This document shows, one piece after another, positions 26,868-35,277 of a stretch of 64,000 nucleotides of DNA. This DNA comes from an uncultured Bacteroidales bacterium (GTDB lineage: Bacteria > Bacteroidota > Bacteroidia > Bacteroidales > WCHB1-69). The notes below the pieces were generated by a model. The model was given only the letters and a program-made list of their open reading frames with translations, did no database searches and was not told the DNA's origin. The stretch spans positions 62,001 to 126,000 of the forward strand of contig CAKUVI010000005.1 in assembly GCA_934699095.1 (NCBI GenBank). The letters run 5' to 3'. Both the position numbers and the translations under genes were made by a program. Positions within the stretch are counted from its first letter, which is position 1, and the number at the start of each line of letters is the position of its first letter.

Positions 26868-27108
26868 TTATTTTTTTCATCAAACCTGACTTGAGGTTTG
26901 CGGCTTTGTTCTTGTGAATCATGCCTTTCTTTGCAAGTTTATCAATCATTGAGTTCATTGATGAAACTTTTTGCATTGCCTCATTCTTATCAGTGATAGC
27001 ACGGATGTCGCGTAATGCATTACGCATAGTTTTTGAATAGTAGCGGTTTGCTAATCTCTTTCTTTCGTTTGCTCTGATTCTCTTTACAGATGACTTGTGA
27101 TTTGCCAT
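26857..27108 (-). CDS. rpsT: 30S ribosomal protein S20
   Basis: S20 is a helical bundle protein that binds 16S rRNA. The 83-residue protein is very basic with the family start ANHKSSVKRIR and the helix end KAANLKSGLMKKI. Length is normal. It heads the operon with the thioesterase and SpoU methyltransferase genes and has a good promoter 47 bases upstream. Confidence 0.97.
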   Translation of the reverse strand: MANHKSSVKRIRANERKRLANRYYSKTMRNALRDIRAITDKNEAMQKVSSMNSMIDKLAKKGMIHKNKAANLKSGLMKKINAL

Positions 27109-27154
27109 TATTTTCTAAATATTATTATTTTTTACGTTATAATTTTTCGGACGG

Positions 27155-27185
27155 CAAAAATAGAATTTTTTTGCACACTATCAAC
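27155..27185 (-). promoter_or_regulatory. Promoter of rpsT
   Basis: Read on the minus strand: GTTG, exactly 19 bases, then TATTTTTG, which fits the Bacteroidota promoter. The -7 box ends 47 bases before the rpsT ATG. Confidence 0.7.
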
Positions 27186-27248
27186 ACAATTCTGAAATAT
27201 TTTTTTAACATTTTCAACAAATGACAAAAAATAGTGTTGTTTTTGTAT

Positions 27249-27989
27249 TTATCGGTTAATCAAATAGATACAAGGGATTTTTCCGAGTTGGTTTTCTTCA
27301 TCGGAAAAATATTTCCGCCATTTTGCGACAGATTGTGTTTTCAGGAAGGAATTTTCAGCGGTCAGATTAGCGGCAATGCACAGTCTTGTGGTAGGTTTGC
27401 ACACTTTGCATAATGATGCTGTCATCCTGTTGTTCCTATAGGGTGTCTCTATGAAAATCTGGGTTTGGCCGGTTTTCACGGCATGGCTTTCGATTTCGGC
27501 AATTTTCCTTTCCCTGTCATATTGTTCGGCGGGGAGGTAGCCGTGAAACGTGAAGTTTTGTCCGTTCATGCCGCTGCCCATGAGGGCGAGTATCAGCGAG
27601 CTTGGCCCAATCAGCGGCACTACTTGCACACCGAGTTGGTGGGCTTTGTCAACTGCCTTATGACCTGGATCGGCCACGCACGGCACCCCGGCTTCCGACA
27701 TCAGTCCTACATTCTTGCCTTCGAGGCAGGGTTGCAGGTAATCGTTGAGCTCCACGCCTTGTGTGTGTTCGTTGAGTTCGAAGAATGTGAGATCATCGAT
27801 GGCTTTTTTTAAGCCTGCATATTTCAGGAATCGCCTTGCGGTGCGCACAGCTTCAACGATGTAGTAGTCGGTGTTGTTGATGATTTCCGCGTTGATGGCC
27901 GGGAAAAAACAATCAAAAGAGCCTTCTGCGAGTGGTACGGGAATCAAAAACAGCTTCCCGTAGCTTTTGTCGTCCCTTATTTGTTCCAT
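27249..27989 (-). CDS. RsmI-like tetrapyrrole-type SAM methyltransferase
   Basis: The 246-residue protein belongs to the TP-methylase superfamily and is closest in layout to RsmI, the 16S rRNA C1402 ribose methyltransferase: GVELNDYLQPCLEG, GLMSEAGVPCVADPG near 95-109 and PLIGPSSLILALMGSG near 125-140. It lacks the usual RsmI N-terminal LYVVATPIGN and has LFLIPVPL instead, as in the divergent Bacteroidota paralogue. The rRNA target is therefore uncertain. It follows the guanine deaminase gene by 16 bases. Confidence 0.82.
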   Translation of the reverse strand: MEQIRDDKSYGKLFLIPVPLAEGSFDCFFPAINAEIINNTDYYIVEAVRTARRFLKYAGLKKAIDDLTFFELNEHTQGVELNDYLQPCLEGKNVGLMSEAGVPCVADPGHKAVDKAHQLGVQVVPLIGPSSLILALMGSGMNGQNFTFHGYLPAEQYDRERKIAEIESHAVKTGQTQIFIETPYRNNRMTASLCKVCKPTTRLCIAANLTAENSFLKTQSVAKWRKYFSDEENQLGKIPCIYLINR

Positions 27990-28005
27990 TATCTGATTTT
28001 ATGAA

Positions 28006-28476
28006 TTAATAATCAATTTTATTTTCGAATTCTTTCCATCTTTTGAAGGTTTTGGCGGCATGTTCAGCGTCATGCTGTTCTGTTTTGATGGAATACTCTT
28101 GCATAGGCTTGCCTATCTCGTCATAGATAAATGTGTCATCGAAGCCGGCCTCAGCGGCAATTTCGCACGATGCGCCGAAGTAAACCCTGTTTGGACGGGA
28201 CCAATATATCGCTCCGAAGCACATCGGGCAAGGTTCACTGCTCGCATACAGTTCGCATCCCGAAAGCTGGAAGGTCCCGAGTCGTTTGCAGGCATCGCGT
28301 ATGGCATTCACCTCTGCGTGTGCCGTCGGGTCGTTGTCGGCAGTGACCCTGTTCCTGCCTCTGCCCACTATCTCTCCGTCTTTCACAACTACTGCGCCGA
28401 AAGGGCCGCCTTCGCCTGCCTCAAAACACTCGTTGGCCAACCTGATGGCCTCCTCCATGAATTTCTTTCTATACAT
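28006..28476 (-). CDS. Guanine deaminase-like nucleoside deaminase
   Basis: A 156-residue zinc deaminase of the CDA superfamily. Residues include the HAE motif within TAHAEVNAIRDA (His53 and Glu55, with Glu as proton shuttle) and the zinc cysteines in EPCPMCFGA near 82-90. The C-terminal half resembles the Bacillus guanine deaminase rather than tRNA adenosine deaminase TadA. It diverges from queF across 73 bases and shares a transcript with the RsmI-like gene. Confidence 0.85.
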   Translation of the reverse strand: MYRKKFMEEAIRLANECFEAGEGGPFGAVVVKDGEIVGRGRNRVTADNDPTAHAEVNAIRDACKRLGTFQLSGCELYASSEPCPMCFGAIYWSRPNRVYFGASCEIAAEAGFDDTFIYDEIGKPMQEYSIKTEQHDAEHAAKTFKRWKEFENKIDY

Positions 28477-28524
28477 ATTTCCAATTTATATCATCTTTCG
28501 AGGCGCGAAAATACTTATTTTTCT

Positions 28525-28532
28525 TACTTTTG
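28525..28532 (+). promoter_or_regulatory. Putative -7 box of queF-queC
   Basis: TACTTTTG fits TAnnTTTG and ends 17 bases before the queF ATG at 28550. The upstream -33 element is not clear. Confidence 0.45.
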
Positions 28533-28549
28533 CAGCAAATTTTTTTATT

Positions 28550-29020
28550 ATGTCAAGAAACAATGACGAATTGCAGGGAGTAACTCTTTTAGGTAACCAG
28601 AATACCAAATACGAATACGACTATACTCCTGAAGTTTTAGAAACTTTTGAAAATAAACATCCTGAAAATGAGTATGTTGTGACGTTAGACTGTCCTGAAT
28701 TCACTTCCTTGTGCCCTAAAACAGGCCAGCCCGATTTCGGACATATCATCATCAATTATATACCTCGGGAGAGGATGGTTGAAAGCAAAAGTCTCAAACT
28801 TTACCTCTTCAGTTTCAGAAATCATGGTGATTTTCATGAGGATTGTGTAAATATCATCATGAAAGATTTGGTCAAGCTTATGGATCCGAAATACCTTGAA
28901 GTCATCGGCCTCTTCAATCCGAGGGGAGGGATTTCAATAAAACCATTTGCCAATTATGGAGATTCCGAACACCAGGATATGGTAAGGCAGCGCATTTTGT
29001 CAAATTTTCATCAAAAATAG
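28550..29020 (+). CDS. queF: NADPH-dependent preQ0 reductase QueF
   Basis: QueF reduces 7-cyano-7-deazaguanine (preQ0) to preQ1 for queuosine in tRNA. The 156-residue protein is the short single-domain form, with nucleophile Cys55 in FTSLCPKTGQPD, Asp62, and the signature VESKSLKLY near 77-85. The ATG at 28550 follows a good -7 box; the longer frame upstream runs through the divergent deaminase gene. queC starts five bases after its stop, so both late preQ steps share a transcript. Confidence 0.95.
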   Translation: MSRNNDELQGVTLLGNQNTKYEYDYTPEVLETFENKHPENEYVVTLDCPEFTSLCPKTGQPDFGHIIINYIPRERMVESKSLKLYLFSFRNHGDFHEDCVNIIMKDLVKLMDPKYLEVIGLFNPRGGISIKPFANYGDSEHQDMVRQRILSNFHQK

Positions 29021-29025
29021 CAGAC

Positions 29026-29676
29026 ATGAAAGATTCAGTGATTGTGTTGTCGGGCGGCATGGATTCCACAACCATGCTCTATGAGTTCAAAGATCAGATT
29101 GCCATGGCCATTACTTTCGACTACGGTTCCCTTCAAAATGCAGAAGAGCAAAAGTATGCCAAGATGCACTGCAACAGGCTCGGCATCAAGCATGTAGTGA
29201 TACCGCTTGACTTTATGCACAAGTACTTCAAAAGTGCTTTGTTAGGGACTCCGGATGACATTCCTGAAGGCAGCTATGCGGATGAAAACATGAAATCCAC
29301 TGTAGTGCCATTCCGCAACGGCATCATGCTTTCTATTGCCTGCGGCATTGCAGAGAGCAATAATCTCAGACGTGTGATGATAGCGAACCATTCCGGCGAC
29401 CATAGTGTGTATCCCGATTGCAGGCCTGAATTTGTAAAGGCAATGTCGGAGGCGATGTCTGCAGGAACATACGCAAACATTGAAATATTCGCTTCCTACA
29501 CAAATATCAGCAAAAAAGAGATTGCACTTCACGGAAAATCCCTTGGCATCGATTACAGAGAGACATACTCATGTTACAAGGGCGGGAAAATCCATTGCGG
29601 GAAGTGTGCCACTTGCCGCGAACGCCACGAGGCCATCATTTCTGCCGGTCTTGAGGATAAAACCCAGTATGAATAG
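29026..29676 (+). CDS. queC: 7-cyano-7-deazaguanine synthase QueC
   Basis: QueC uses ATP and ammonia to convert 7-carboxy-7-deazaguanine into preQ0. The 216-residue protein has the PP-loop SGGMDS at 9-14 and a C-terminal zinc site made by Cys residues in TYSCYKGG and HCGKCATCRER. It is paired with queF. queE lies about 8 kb away on the other strand, and queD is not in the window. It converges with the DUF3667 gene across 17 bases. Confidence 0.95.
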   Translation: MKDSVIVLSGGMDSTTMLYEFKDQIAMAITFDYGSLQNAEEQKYAKMHCNRLGIKHVVIPLDFMHKYFKSALLGTPDDIPEGSYADENMKSTVVPFRNGIMLSIACGIAESNNLRRVMIANHSGDHSVYPDCRPEFVKAMSEAMSAGTYANIEIFASYTNISKKEIALHGKSLGIDYRETYSCYKGGKIHCGKCATCRERHEAIISAGLEDKTQYE

Positions 29677-29693
29677 CCGCTAATCAGTTGATG

Positions 29694-30632
29694 TTATCGT
29701 ATCATCTTGACTACCAATATCATTCCAATAACAAACAGGATTAACATCAAAATCAAAAGTAGGAACATCGCGGTACCTGCCACAACAAATCTGAGAATGG
29801 TCTGCCACCAACTGTAACCGCTCATCTGCTTCAGTGGAATCACCAAAATAAATATTGACAATCTCGCCAATGTAGGCAGACACAAAAAGTAGAATATTAC
29901 AGAGTAAATTGAATACATGTTATTCGAGTACACCAATGCAACAAAAAACTCGGAATATCGCAGATCAGGGATGTTAGGACAATGTCGGAAAAACAGAAAC
30001 AGTCCGCTCGACAGTGACATCAGGAAAAGCAAAGTCAGGATGTTAGGGAACTTCTCGTCAAAACGCTCAATACTGTTTATTATGCGTCTTGGTATGTTTC
30101 TTAAAAATTCTCGTTGTTCGGAAGTGAGTTCAGACGTTGATTTTTTATCTTCACTATAAGTAACTGTGTCAACATTTTTTTCTGTCTCGGTCTGTTCAAC
30201 AATCTCGGTTTCCGGTTCGGATAGTATTTCTTCGTCGCTGAATGTTTTTCCTTTGATATTCATGCCGTTGGCCACGGCGAGAGAGAGGGCGGCAAGCAGG
30301 AAAAACATTTTGAAAGGTGGAAAGTATGACATCTGCATTCCGCCGAGGTAGTCGCGAATCATGTAGCCTGGGCGCAGGGTGAGGTCGCGTATGGTTCTGA
30401 ACATACCTCTGTTGCCGAGGCCCCAAACATCAATGAAGTTCTTGAAAGCGGTTTTCAGGGAGTATCTCCCGATTTTGGCCGACTGTCCGCATCTTGGGCA
30501 GAAAGCCCCTTTATAGAGGTCATGGCAGTTGGCGCACTCATGTTCAACATCAGGGAGCGGTGCGGGCACGAACGGCCGCCGCTGCCACTCCCTGAAATTC
30601 TTGATTTTCTCTTTTAAGTTGATTTTCCGCAT
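29694..30632 (-). CDS. DUF3667 membrane protein with zinc ribbon
   Basis: A 312-residue protein with an N-terminal zinc ribbon (CANCHDLYKG, then FCPRCGQ) near 34-52, then the family segment LRPGYMIRDYLGG, and about five membrane helices. DUF3667 proteins are common in Bacteroidota and have no assigned function; the cytosolic ribbon suggests a protein or nucleic-acid contact. A TTG one codon earlier is possible, and I use the ATG at 30632. It follows the DUF362 gene by 28 bases. Confidence 0.8.
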   Translation of the reverse strand: MRKINLKEKIKNFREWQRRPFVPAPLPDVEHECANCHDLYKGAFCPRCGQSAKIGRYSLKTAFKNFIDVWGLGNRGMFRTIRDLTLRPGYMIRDYLGGMQMSYFPPFKMFFLLAALSLAVANGMNIKGKTFSDEEILSEPETEIVEQTETEKNVDTVTYSEDKKSTSELTSEQREFLRNIPRRIINSIERFDEKFPNILTLLFLMSLSSGLFLFFRHCPNIPDLRYSEFFVALVYSNNMYSIYSVIFYFLCLPTLARLSIFILVIPLKQMSGYSWWQTILRFVVAGTAMFLLLILMLILFVIGMILVVKMIR

Positions 30633-30660
30633 CAACTGCTTTTTTCAGTTTTTTGGGTAT

Positions 30661-31749
30661 CTATTTGTTGAGCACGAAAGGTTTGAGACCTTTGGCAGCT
30701 TCGGCGGCTGTGATTCTTTTGCCTCCGTTGTCAAGGTCGATAAGTATGTATTTGTCGTGGCCCATGCCAAGTTCCTTCATGTAGCTGAGCTGGCGGAGAC
30801 CATGGCGGCTCTCGATGCGCTCAATCATGTCGTGATGTTCTTCCTCTGTCATGGCATAAATAATATCAATACAAGCTTGATCCACGGCAAGAATGTCAGT
30901 AGAAGAGAGAATTCCCACGTTAGGTGTCACAACGGGTTCAGCTGCAACGCCTTCGCAGTCGCAGGAAACCGACATGTTGCGCATAACATTCACGTACGCA
31001 ACGTTTTTCCCGAAGAAGTCGATGGTTGCCTTTGTGGATTCCGTCATACGTTCCATAAACTCCTCCTCGGCGATATCCCACTGGTTGTCTTGTCCGGGAG
31101 TTGTGTGTATCCACGCCTTGCCGATGCGGCCGTCGGCGCATCCAATCCCGATGTTCTTGTTACTGCCTCCGAAACCGCCCTGGGTATGACCTTTGAAGTG
31201 GGTCAGCGCTACCATCGAATTGTAGTTTTTGAGGTGGCTGCCCACCGACATGCACTTGAACCATTTGCCGTTCTTCACAGGGAGGGTCGCTGTGTCATCT
31301 TCATCGAGAATATCCACAGGACAGAATGTCCATCCGTTGACTTTCAAGGTGTTACGATGTTGCTCTGTAGTGTAGCGGTCTCCTTCGTAGTAGGTGTTAG
31401 TTTCAATGATGGAGGCGTTTTTGAGGTCTTTTTCCATCAAGGCGCGAACCCATTCACGTGGAATGATATTAGGTCCGTTCTGCTCACCGGTGTGCAGTTT
31501 CACCCCGACGTCTCCTTCAATATTTCCATTCACTTTTTCGTAGGCTTTTATCAAGCCCTCAGCTGACAGGTCGCGTGTGAAATAGACTACAGCCTCTTCG
31601 CCTGTTCTCTGTTCGTAAGGCACATATTTGTTGCCGTCTGTGCCTGGCACCGGTTTCTGATTTTCCATACTGTTCTCTGTTTTTGACACGTTGCTATTGC
31701 AGGAAGCCATAACAAACGCAATGATTGCTAAAAAAATGCTTTTCTTCAT
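30661..31749 (-). CDS. DUF362 domain lipoprotein
   Basis: A 362-residue protein with an N-terminal lipobox MASC (Cys17). The body matches DUF362, with VGVKLHTGE near 82, NYNSMVALTHFKGH near 176 and GFGGSNKNIGIG near 190. DUF362 proteins are often found with iron-sulphur domains, but no ferredoxin cluster is attached here. The role is unknown. A -7 box (TATCTTTG on the minus strand, 31778-31785) precedes it, so it heads a two-gene unit with DUF3667. Confidence 0.82.
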   Translation of the reverse strand: MKKSIFLAIIAFVMASCNSNVSKTENSMENQKPVPGTDGNKYVPYEQRTGEEAVVYFTRDLSAEGLIKAYEKVNGNIEGDVGVKLHTGEQNGPNIIPREWVRALMEKDLKNASIIETNTYYEGDRYTTEQHRNTLKVNGWTFCPVDILDEDDTATLPVKNGKWFKCMSVGSHLKNYNSMVALTHFKGHTQGGFGGSNKNIGIGCADGRIGKAWIHTTPGQDNQWDIAEEEFMERMTESTKATIDFFGKNVAYVNVMRNMSVSCDCEGVAAEPVVTPNVGILSSTDILAVDQACIDIIYAMTEEEHHDMIERIESRHGLRQLSYMKELGMGHDKYILIDLDNGGKRITAAEAAKGLKPFVLNK

Positions 31750-31777
31750 CTAAAAATTTTGATTTTTTTCTTCAATG

Positions 31778-31785
31778 CAAAGATA
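31778..31785 (-). promoter_or_regulatory. Putative -7 box of the DUF362 gene
   Basis: TATCTTTG on the minus strand, 28 bases before the ATG at 31749. A matching -33 box is not obvious. Confidence 0.45.
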
Positions 31786-31846
31786 GTATTTTTTTGTATA
31801 TGACTTATAAAAACGTGTATTGGCACCATAATTGTCCTATATTTTT

Positions 31847-31854
31847 TATCTTTG
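31847..31854 (+). promoter_or_regulatory. Putative -7 box of atoE
   Basis: TATCTTTG on the + strand, 23 bases before the ATG at 31878. It helps to exclude the longer upstream frame as the real start. Confidence 0.45.
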
Positions 31855-31877
31855 CCACCGAATTCAAAAAACATCAG

Positions 31878-33233
31878 ATGAAGATAATCAACTTTTGCGT
31901 CAATTTAGTTCAGAAATACCTTCCCGAGCCCTTTGTGTTGGCAATTTTATTAACTTTCATAGCGGCGATTACAGCGATGCCTATATGCCATCAGACGCCT
32001 GTTGAGGTGGTTGAGCACTGGGGAAACGGTGTGTGGGGGTTGTTGGCGTTTTCCATGCAGATGTCGCTGATTTTGGTTTGTGGCGCCACATTTGCCGGAG
32101 CGCCGGCAGTGAAGAAGGGCATCAACAAGATTGCCGAGCTCCCCAAAACCCCGGCAGCCGCCATAGCGACTGTCACTCTTGTATCATCTGTGGCCTGTTG
32201 GTTAAACTGGGGGTTTGGACTTATAGTTGGTGTTATTCTGGCCAAAGAGATAGCCAGGGTGCAGAAAGGCGTTGATTATCGGCTGCTCATCGCGTCAGCC
32301 TACAGCGGTTTTGTTGTATGGCACGCCGGACTATCCGGTTCGATACCGCTCACAATGGCCACTGCCGGCGAGGCGCTCACGAACGCTACAAATGGAGCCT
32401 TGACCGATCCCGTCAGCATCTCTTCCACTATCTTTGCCCCGCAGAATCTGCTCATAGTCCTCCTTGTAATTGTTTCAATAACTGTTGCAAATACCATGAT
32501 GCACCCTAAGGACGGGACTGTTGTATGTGTTGATCCTCAGCTCTTATACGAGAAAGATGAAACTCCTGTCAAGGAAGACTCCTCGCCAGCAGCGAAACTT
32601 GAACAGAGCCGTTTGTTGTCAGTGATAGTTTCTTTGTTGGGCTTTTCTTATCTGTTTATCAAGATTGTTTTTTTGAAGGGCTCTGTTGATTTGAACGCAG
32701 TGATCATGTTGTTTTTGTTTACCGGCATTTTATTTCACGGAACTCCTGCGAAATATGTGAAGGCATTCACAAAGTCGGCAGGAAGTGCGGCGGGTATAAT
32801 ACTGCAATTCCCGTTTTATGCTGGTATTATGGGGATTATAACCGGTGTCGGGTCGTCGGGAATATGCTATGGCACGCTAATCAGTGATGCTTGCATAAAA
32901 ATTTCCACACCGACCACATTCCCGTTGCTTACATTCCTTTGTGCAGCAGTGCTCAACTTGTTCGTGCCTTCAGGCGGCGGTCACTGGGCTATCCAGGCTC
33001 CGGTCATGTTCACCGCAGGTGCCGACCTCGGCGTGGATCCCGGTCTCACAGGCATCGCGATCGCTTGGGGTGACGCATGGACCAACCTCATTCAGCCGTT
33101 CTGGGCCCTCCCCGCACTCGCAATAGCTAAGCTTAATGCCAAGGATATTATGGGGTTCTGCCTCATCGACCTCATCATCACAGGCGTTGTCATCTGCTCT
33201 GGACTTCTTATTTGGGCAGGGTGTTTTAATTAG
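31878..33233 (+). CDS. atoE: Short-chain fatty acid transporter AtoE
   Basis: AtoE-type carriers move short-chain fatty acids such as acetoacetate or butyrate across the inner membrane. The 451-residue protein has about twelve hydrophobic helices and family blocks SSVACWLNWGFGLIVG near 100, HAGLSGSIPL near 150 and FVPSGGGHWAIQAP near 370. The ATG at 31878 follows a -7 box; the frame open back to 31725 is not translated, in my reading. Together with kamDE it fits a fermentative lifestyle that exchanges short acids. Confidence 0.92.
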   Translation: MKIINFCVNLVQKYLPEPFVLAILLTFIAAITAMPICHQTPVEVVEHWGNGVWGLLAFSMQMSLILVCGATFAGAPAVKKGINKIAELPKTPAAAIATVTLVSSVACWLNWGFGLIVGVILAKEIARVQKGVDYRLLIASAYSGFVVWHAGLSGSIPLTMATAGEALTNATNGALTDPVSISSTIFAPQNLLIVLLVIVSITVANTMMHPKDGTVVCVDPQLLYEKDETPVKEDSSPAAKLEQSRLLSVIVSLLGFSYLFIKIVFLKGSVDLNAVIMLFLFTGILFHGTPAKYVKAFTKSAGSAAGIILQFPFYAGIMGIITGVGSSGICYGTLISDACIKISTPTTFPLLTFLCAAVLNLFVPSGGGHWAIQAPVMFTAGADLGVDPGLTGIAIAWGDAWTNLIQPFWALPALAIAKLNAKDIMGFCLIDLIITGVVICSGLLIWAGCFN

Positions 33234-33248
33234 GAATTAGGAATTAGG
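33228..33248 (+). repeat. Tandem AATTAGG, three exact copies
   Basis: Three head-to-tail copies of the heptamer AATTAGG. The first contains the TAG stop of atoE. Slippage here could alter only the 3' untranslated part. Confidence 0.8.
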
Positions 33249-33263
33249 AGTGTGAAATTTTTT

Positions 33264-33294
33264 TTTGAGTGTAATCAAAAAAATTATATCTTTG
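33264..33294 (+). promoter_or_regulatory. Promoter of tRNA-Pro
   Basis: TTTG at 33264-33267, exactly 19 bases, then TATCTTTG at 33287-33294. This is a full consensus Bacteroidota promoter, 16 bases before the tRNA 5' end. Confidence 0.85.
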
Positions 33295-33310
33295 CAGCCG
33301 CAAAAACGGA

Positions 33311-33383
33311 CGGGGTGTGGCGCAGTTGGTAGCGCGCTACGTTCGGGACGTAGAGGCCGGAAGTTCGAGTCTTCTCACCCCGA
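33311..33383 (+). tRNA. tRNA-Pro (anticodon CGG)
   Basis: A complete cloverleaf can be drawn. The acceptor stem is CGGGGTG with CACCCCG, and the D arm is GCGC...GCGC. The anticodon stem CTACG/CGTAG surrounds the loop TTCGGGA, giving anticodon CGG, and the T arm GGAAG/CTTCT surrounds TTCGAGT. The discriminator base is A and CCA is not encoded. It decodes CCG. It has a consensus promoter and a terminator of its own. Confidence 0.95.
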
Positions 33384-33390
33384 CAAAAAA

Positions 33391-33424
33391 AAGCACGAAG
33401 GATTATTTCTTCGTGCTTTTTTTC
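33391..33424. terminator. Bidirectional terminator shared by tRNA-Pro and mtgA
   Basis: AAGCACGAAG pairs perfectly with CTTCGTGCTT over an eight-base loop. A-tracts on the left and T-tracts on the right make it work in both directions. The right arm lies inside the last codons of mtgA on the minus strand, and the mtgA stop falls in the loop. Confidence 0.9.
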
Positions 33425-34185
33425 TTTTTGTGAGTCCTCTCATATTTTTCAACAGCTTTCTGGTATCGCCCCCTCATGTATTTTATATTCTCATCTGTGA
33501 ATCTTGGTCTGCCGTATTTTGCCATTCTGCCTTCAATAACCGAAGCCTGATGGCTGAGATAGGATGAAGGCTTCGCGGGGTTGCGCTTGCGTGGGTTCGG
33601 ATAACAAGCGGTTATCAATGCTGCCTGATGCGCGCTGAGCTGGGAGGCGTGACAATGGAAATAGGTCTGCGCGGCTTTTTCTGTGCCATAGATTCCCGGT
33701 CCCATCTCTATGACATTCAAATATACCTCCATGATACGTTCTTTCGACCAGAAGGTCTCTATCATGAATGTGAAATAGGTTTCAACGCCTTTGCGTATCC
33801 AGGAACTTCTTGGCCAGCAGAAGACGTTTTTGGCAGTCTGCTGCGAGATTGTGCTGCCACCACGGTGCCGTCTGCCGCTTTTGCGCTCTTCCAAGGCGGT
33901 GTTGATGGCTATGACATCAAAACCTCTGTGCCCGAGAAAATAGTTGTCCTCCGAAGCGATGGCAGCGCGGTACATGTAGGGTGATATTTTCTCGATAGGA
34001 ACCCACTTTTTGTGTATTCCAGTGCCGTCCTGTATCGCCCTGACGCATTGAAACGGCGTGATTGGAGGGTTGACCCATCTGTATAATATGGGAAGTGCAA
34101 TGCTCAGAATGAACAAGACCAAGATTGTCTTTCCAAGTATTCGCCAGAATTTCCTGCCTTTTGTATCTTTCGATTTTTTTTGCAT
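33403..34185 (-). CDS. mtgA: Monofunctional peptidoglycan glycosyltransferase
   Basis: MtgA polymerises lipid II into glycan strands. The 260-residue protein has one N-terminal membrane helix at about 15-32 and a GT51 domain with the catalytic Glu in ASEDNYFLGHRGFD near 72-85 and the block GGSTISQQTAKNVF near 108-121. The C-terminus ends in a Lys-rich tail partly encoded by the terminator arm. It follows hydE by 18 bases and is the last gene of the minus-strand block. Confidence 0.95.
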   Translation of the reverse strand: MQKKSKDTKGRKFWRILGKTILVLFILSIALPILYRWVNPPITPFQCVRAIQDGTGIHKKWVPIEKISPYMYRAAIASEDNYFLGHRGFDVIAINTALEERKSGRRHRGGSTISQQTAKNVFCWPRSSWIRKGVETYFTFMIETFWSKERIMEVYLNVIEMGPGIYGTEKAAQTYFHCHASQLSAHQAALITACYPNPRKRNPAKPSSYLSHQASVIEGRMAKYGRPRFTDENIKYMRGRYQKAVEKYERTHKKKKSTKK

Positions 34186-34203
34186 TTTGAATAAATGATT
34201 CGG

Positions 34204-35259
34204 TTATTTGTGATTGTTTTTCCAGTCGGGTGCGTCGCCGCGCGACACTTCAACATGATATCCGGTGGAGGCGATGCGCACGGCTAAGCAATTGACGCAT
34301 TGGGCTGATTCGTCACCTGTGCAAATCTTGTTGTCGTAGAGGTCGTACTTTTTCCTCACCGTTACAGGTGAGAGGTTGGGCATCAACACGTTGGCACCTG
34401 CAAGCAGTCCTTTTTCACGGCCATTTGTGTCGATGGTTCCGAGAGCTGTGGTGGATGGGAGAAGAGCCTTGGGCATCATCAACCGGAGCAGTCCGAGCAT
34501 GAAGAGAGTCTGTTCCACGGTGCCGCCCTTTTCATTTGCGAAAGGTGTGGTGTGGTGCGGAATGAAAGGGCCGATGCCAACCATTTGAGGTTGCAATTCA
34601 GCGATGAAGAGCATGTCATCGGCCAGGTTGCCTGCCGTCTGGTACGGGGCACCCACCATGAAACCGGTGCCCACTTGATAGCCTATCTCGCGCAAATCGT
34701 TGAGACAGCGCATTCTTCGCTCGTGTGACATCCATGATGGGTGAAGCATCGCATAGTGGGCGGCGTCAGCGGTTTCGTGCCGCAGCAAATATCGGTCGGC
34801 ACCGGCATCAAAAAGCCGCTGGTAGCTCTCCCGCGAGCGCTCGCCCAACGAAAGTGTCACCGCACAATCCGGAAATTGCGATTTAATGTCGCTGACAAGC
34901 CGCACAAGAACGTCGTCTTTGAAATGCGCGTCTTCGCCTCCCTGCAGCACAAATGTCCTGAATCCGAGTGAATAACCTTCTTTGCAGCACTCAAGTATCT
35001 CTTCGTCGGTGAGGCGGTAGCGCTGGGCCGAGATGTTGCTCCTCCGAATGCCGCAGTAAAGACAGTCGTTGGCGCAAAAATTGGAGATCTCTATCAAACC
35101 TCGCAGATATACAGACTTTCCAAAATACTCCTCCCTCACTAATCTCGCTCTTTCAAACAGAAACTCGGAATCTGCTGCAGTATGGTTGGAGATGAGGTCA
35201 ATAAATTCTTCCCTTTCAAGAATTCTATTATTTTCGAGCTTGGAAATCAGACTTTTCAT
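34204..35259 (-). CDS. hydE: [FeFe] hydrogenase maturase HydE
   Basis: HydE is a radical-SAM enzyme needed to build the H-cluster of [FeFe] hydrogenase. The 351-residue protein has the cluster motif C-x3-C-x2-C at residues 62-69 (FCANDCLYCG), then GFRTFVLQGGED and GPFIPHHTTPF. I take the ATG at 35259, because an earlier in-frame ATG at 35298 lies upstream of the -7 box that overlaps its codons. The HydF and HydG genes and the hydrogenase are not in this window, so it is a lone maturase here. Confidence 0.92.
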   Translation of the reverse strand: MKSLISKLENNRILEREEFIDLISNHTAADSEFLFERARLVREEYFGKSVYLRGLIEISNFCANDCLYCGIRRSNISAQRYRLTDEEILECCKEGYSLGFRTFVLQGGEDAHFKDDVLVRLVSDIKSQFPDCAVTLSLGERSRESYQRLFDAGADRYLLRHETADAAHYAMLHPSWMSHERRMRCLNDLREIGYQVGTGFMVGAPYQTAGNLADDMLFIAELQPQMVGIGPFIPHHTTPFANEKGGTVEQTLFMLGLLRLMMPKALLPSTTALGTIDTNGREKGLLAGANVLMPNLSPVTVRKKYDLYDNKICTGDESAQCVNCLAVRIASTGYHVEVSRGDAPDWKNNHK

Positions 35260-35277
35260 ATCCGGCAAATTTGGCGG

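Noticed and set aside
30529..31566. 345-residue + strand frame opposite the DUF362 and DUF3667 genes
   Set aside because: It is the antisense shadow of two recognisable genes and has no family features.
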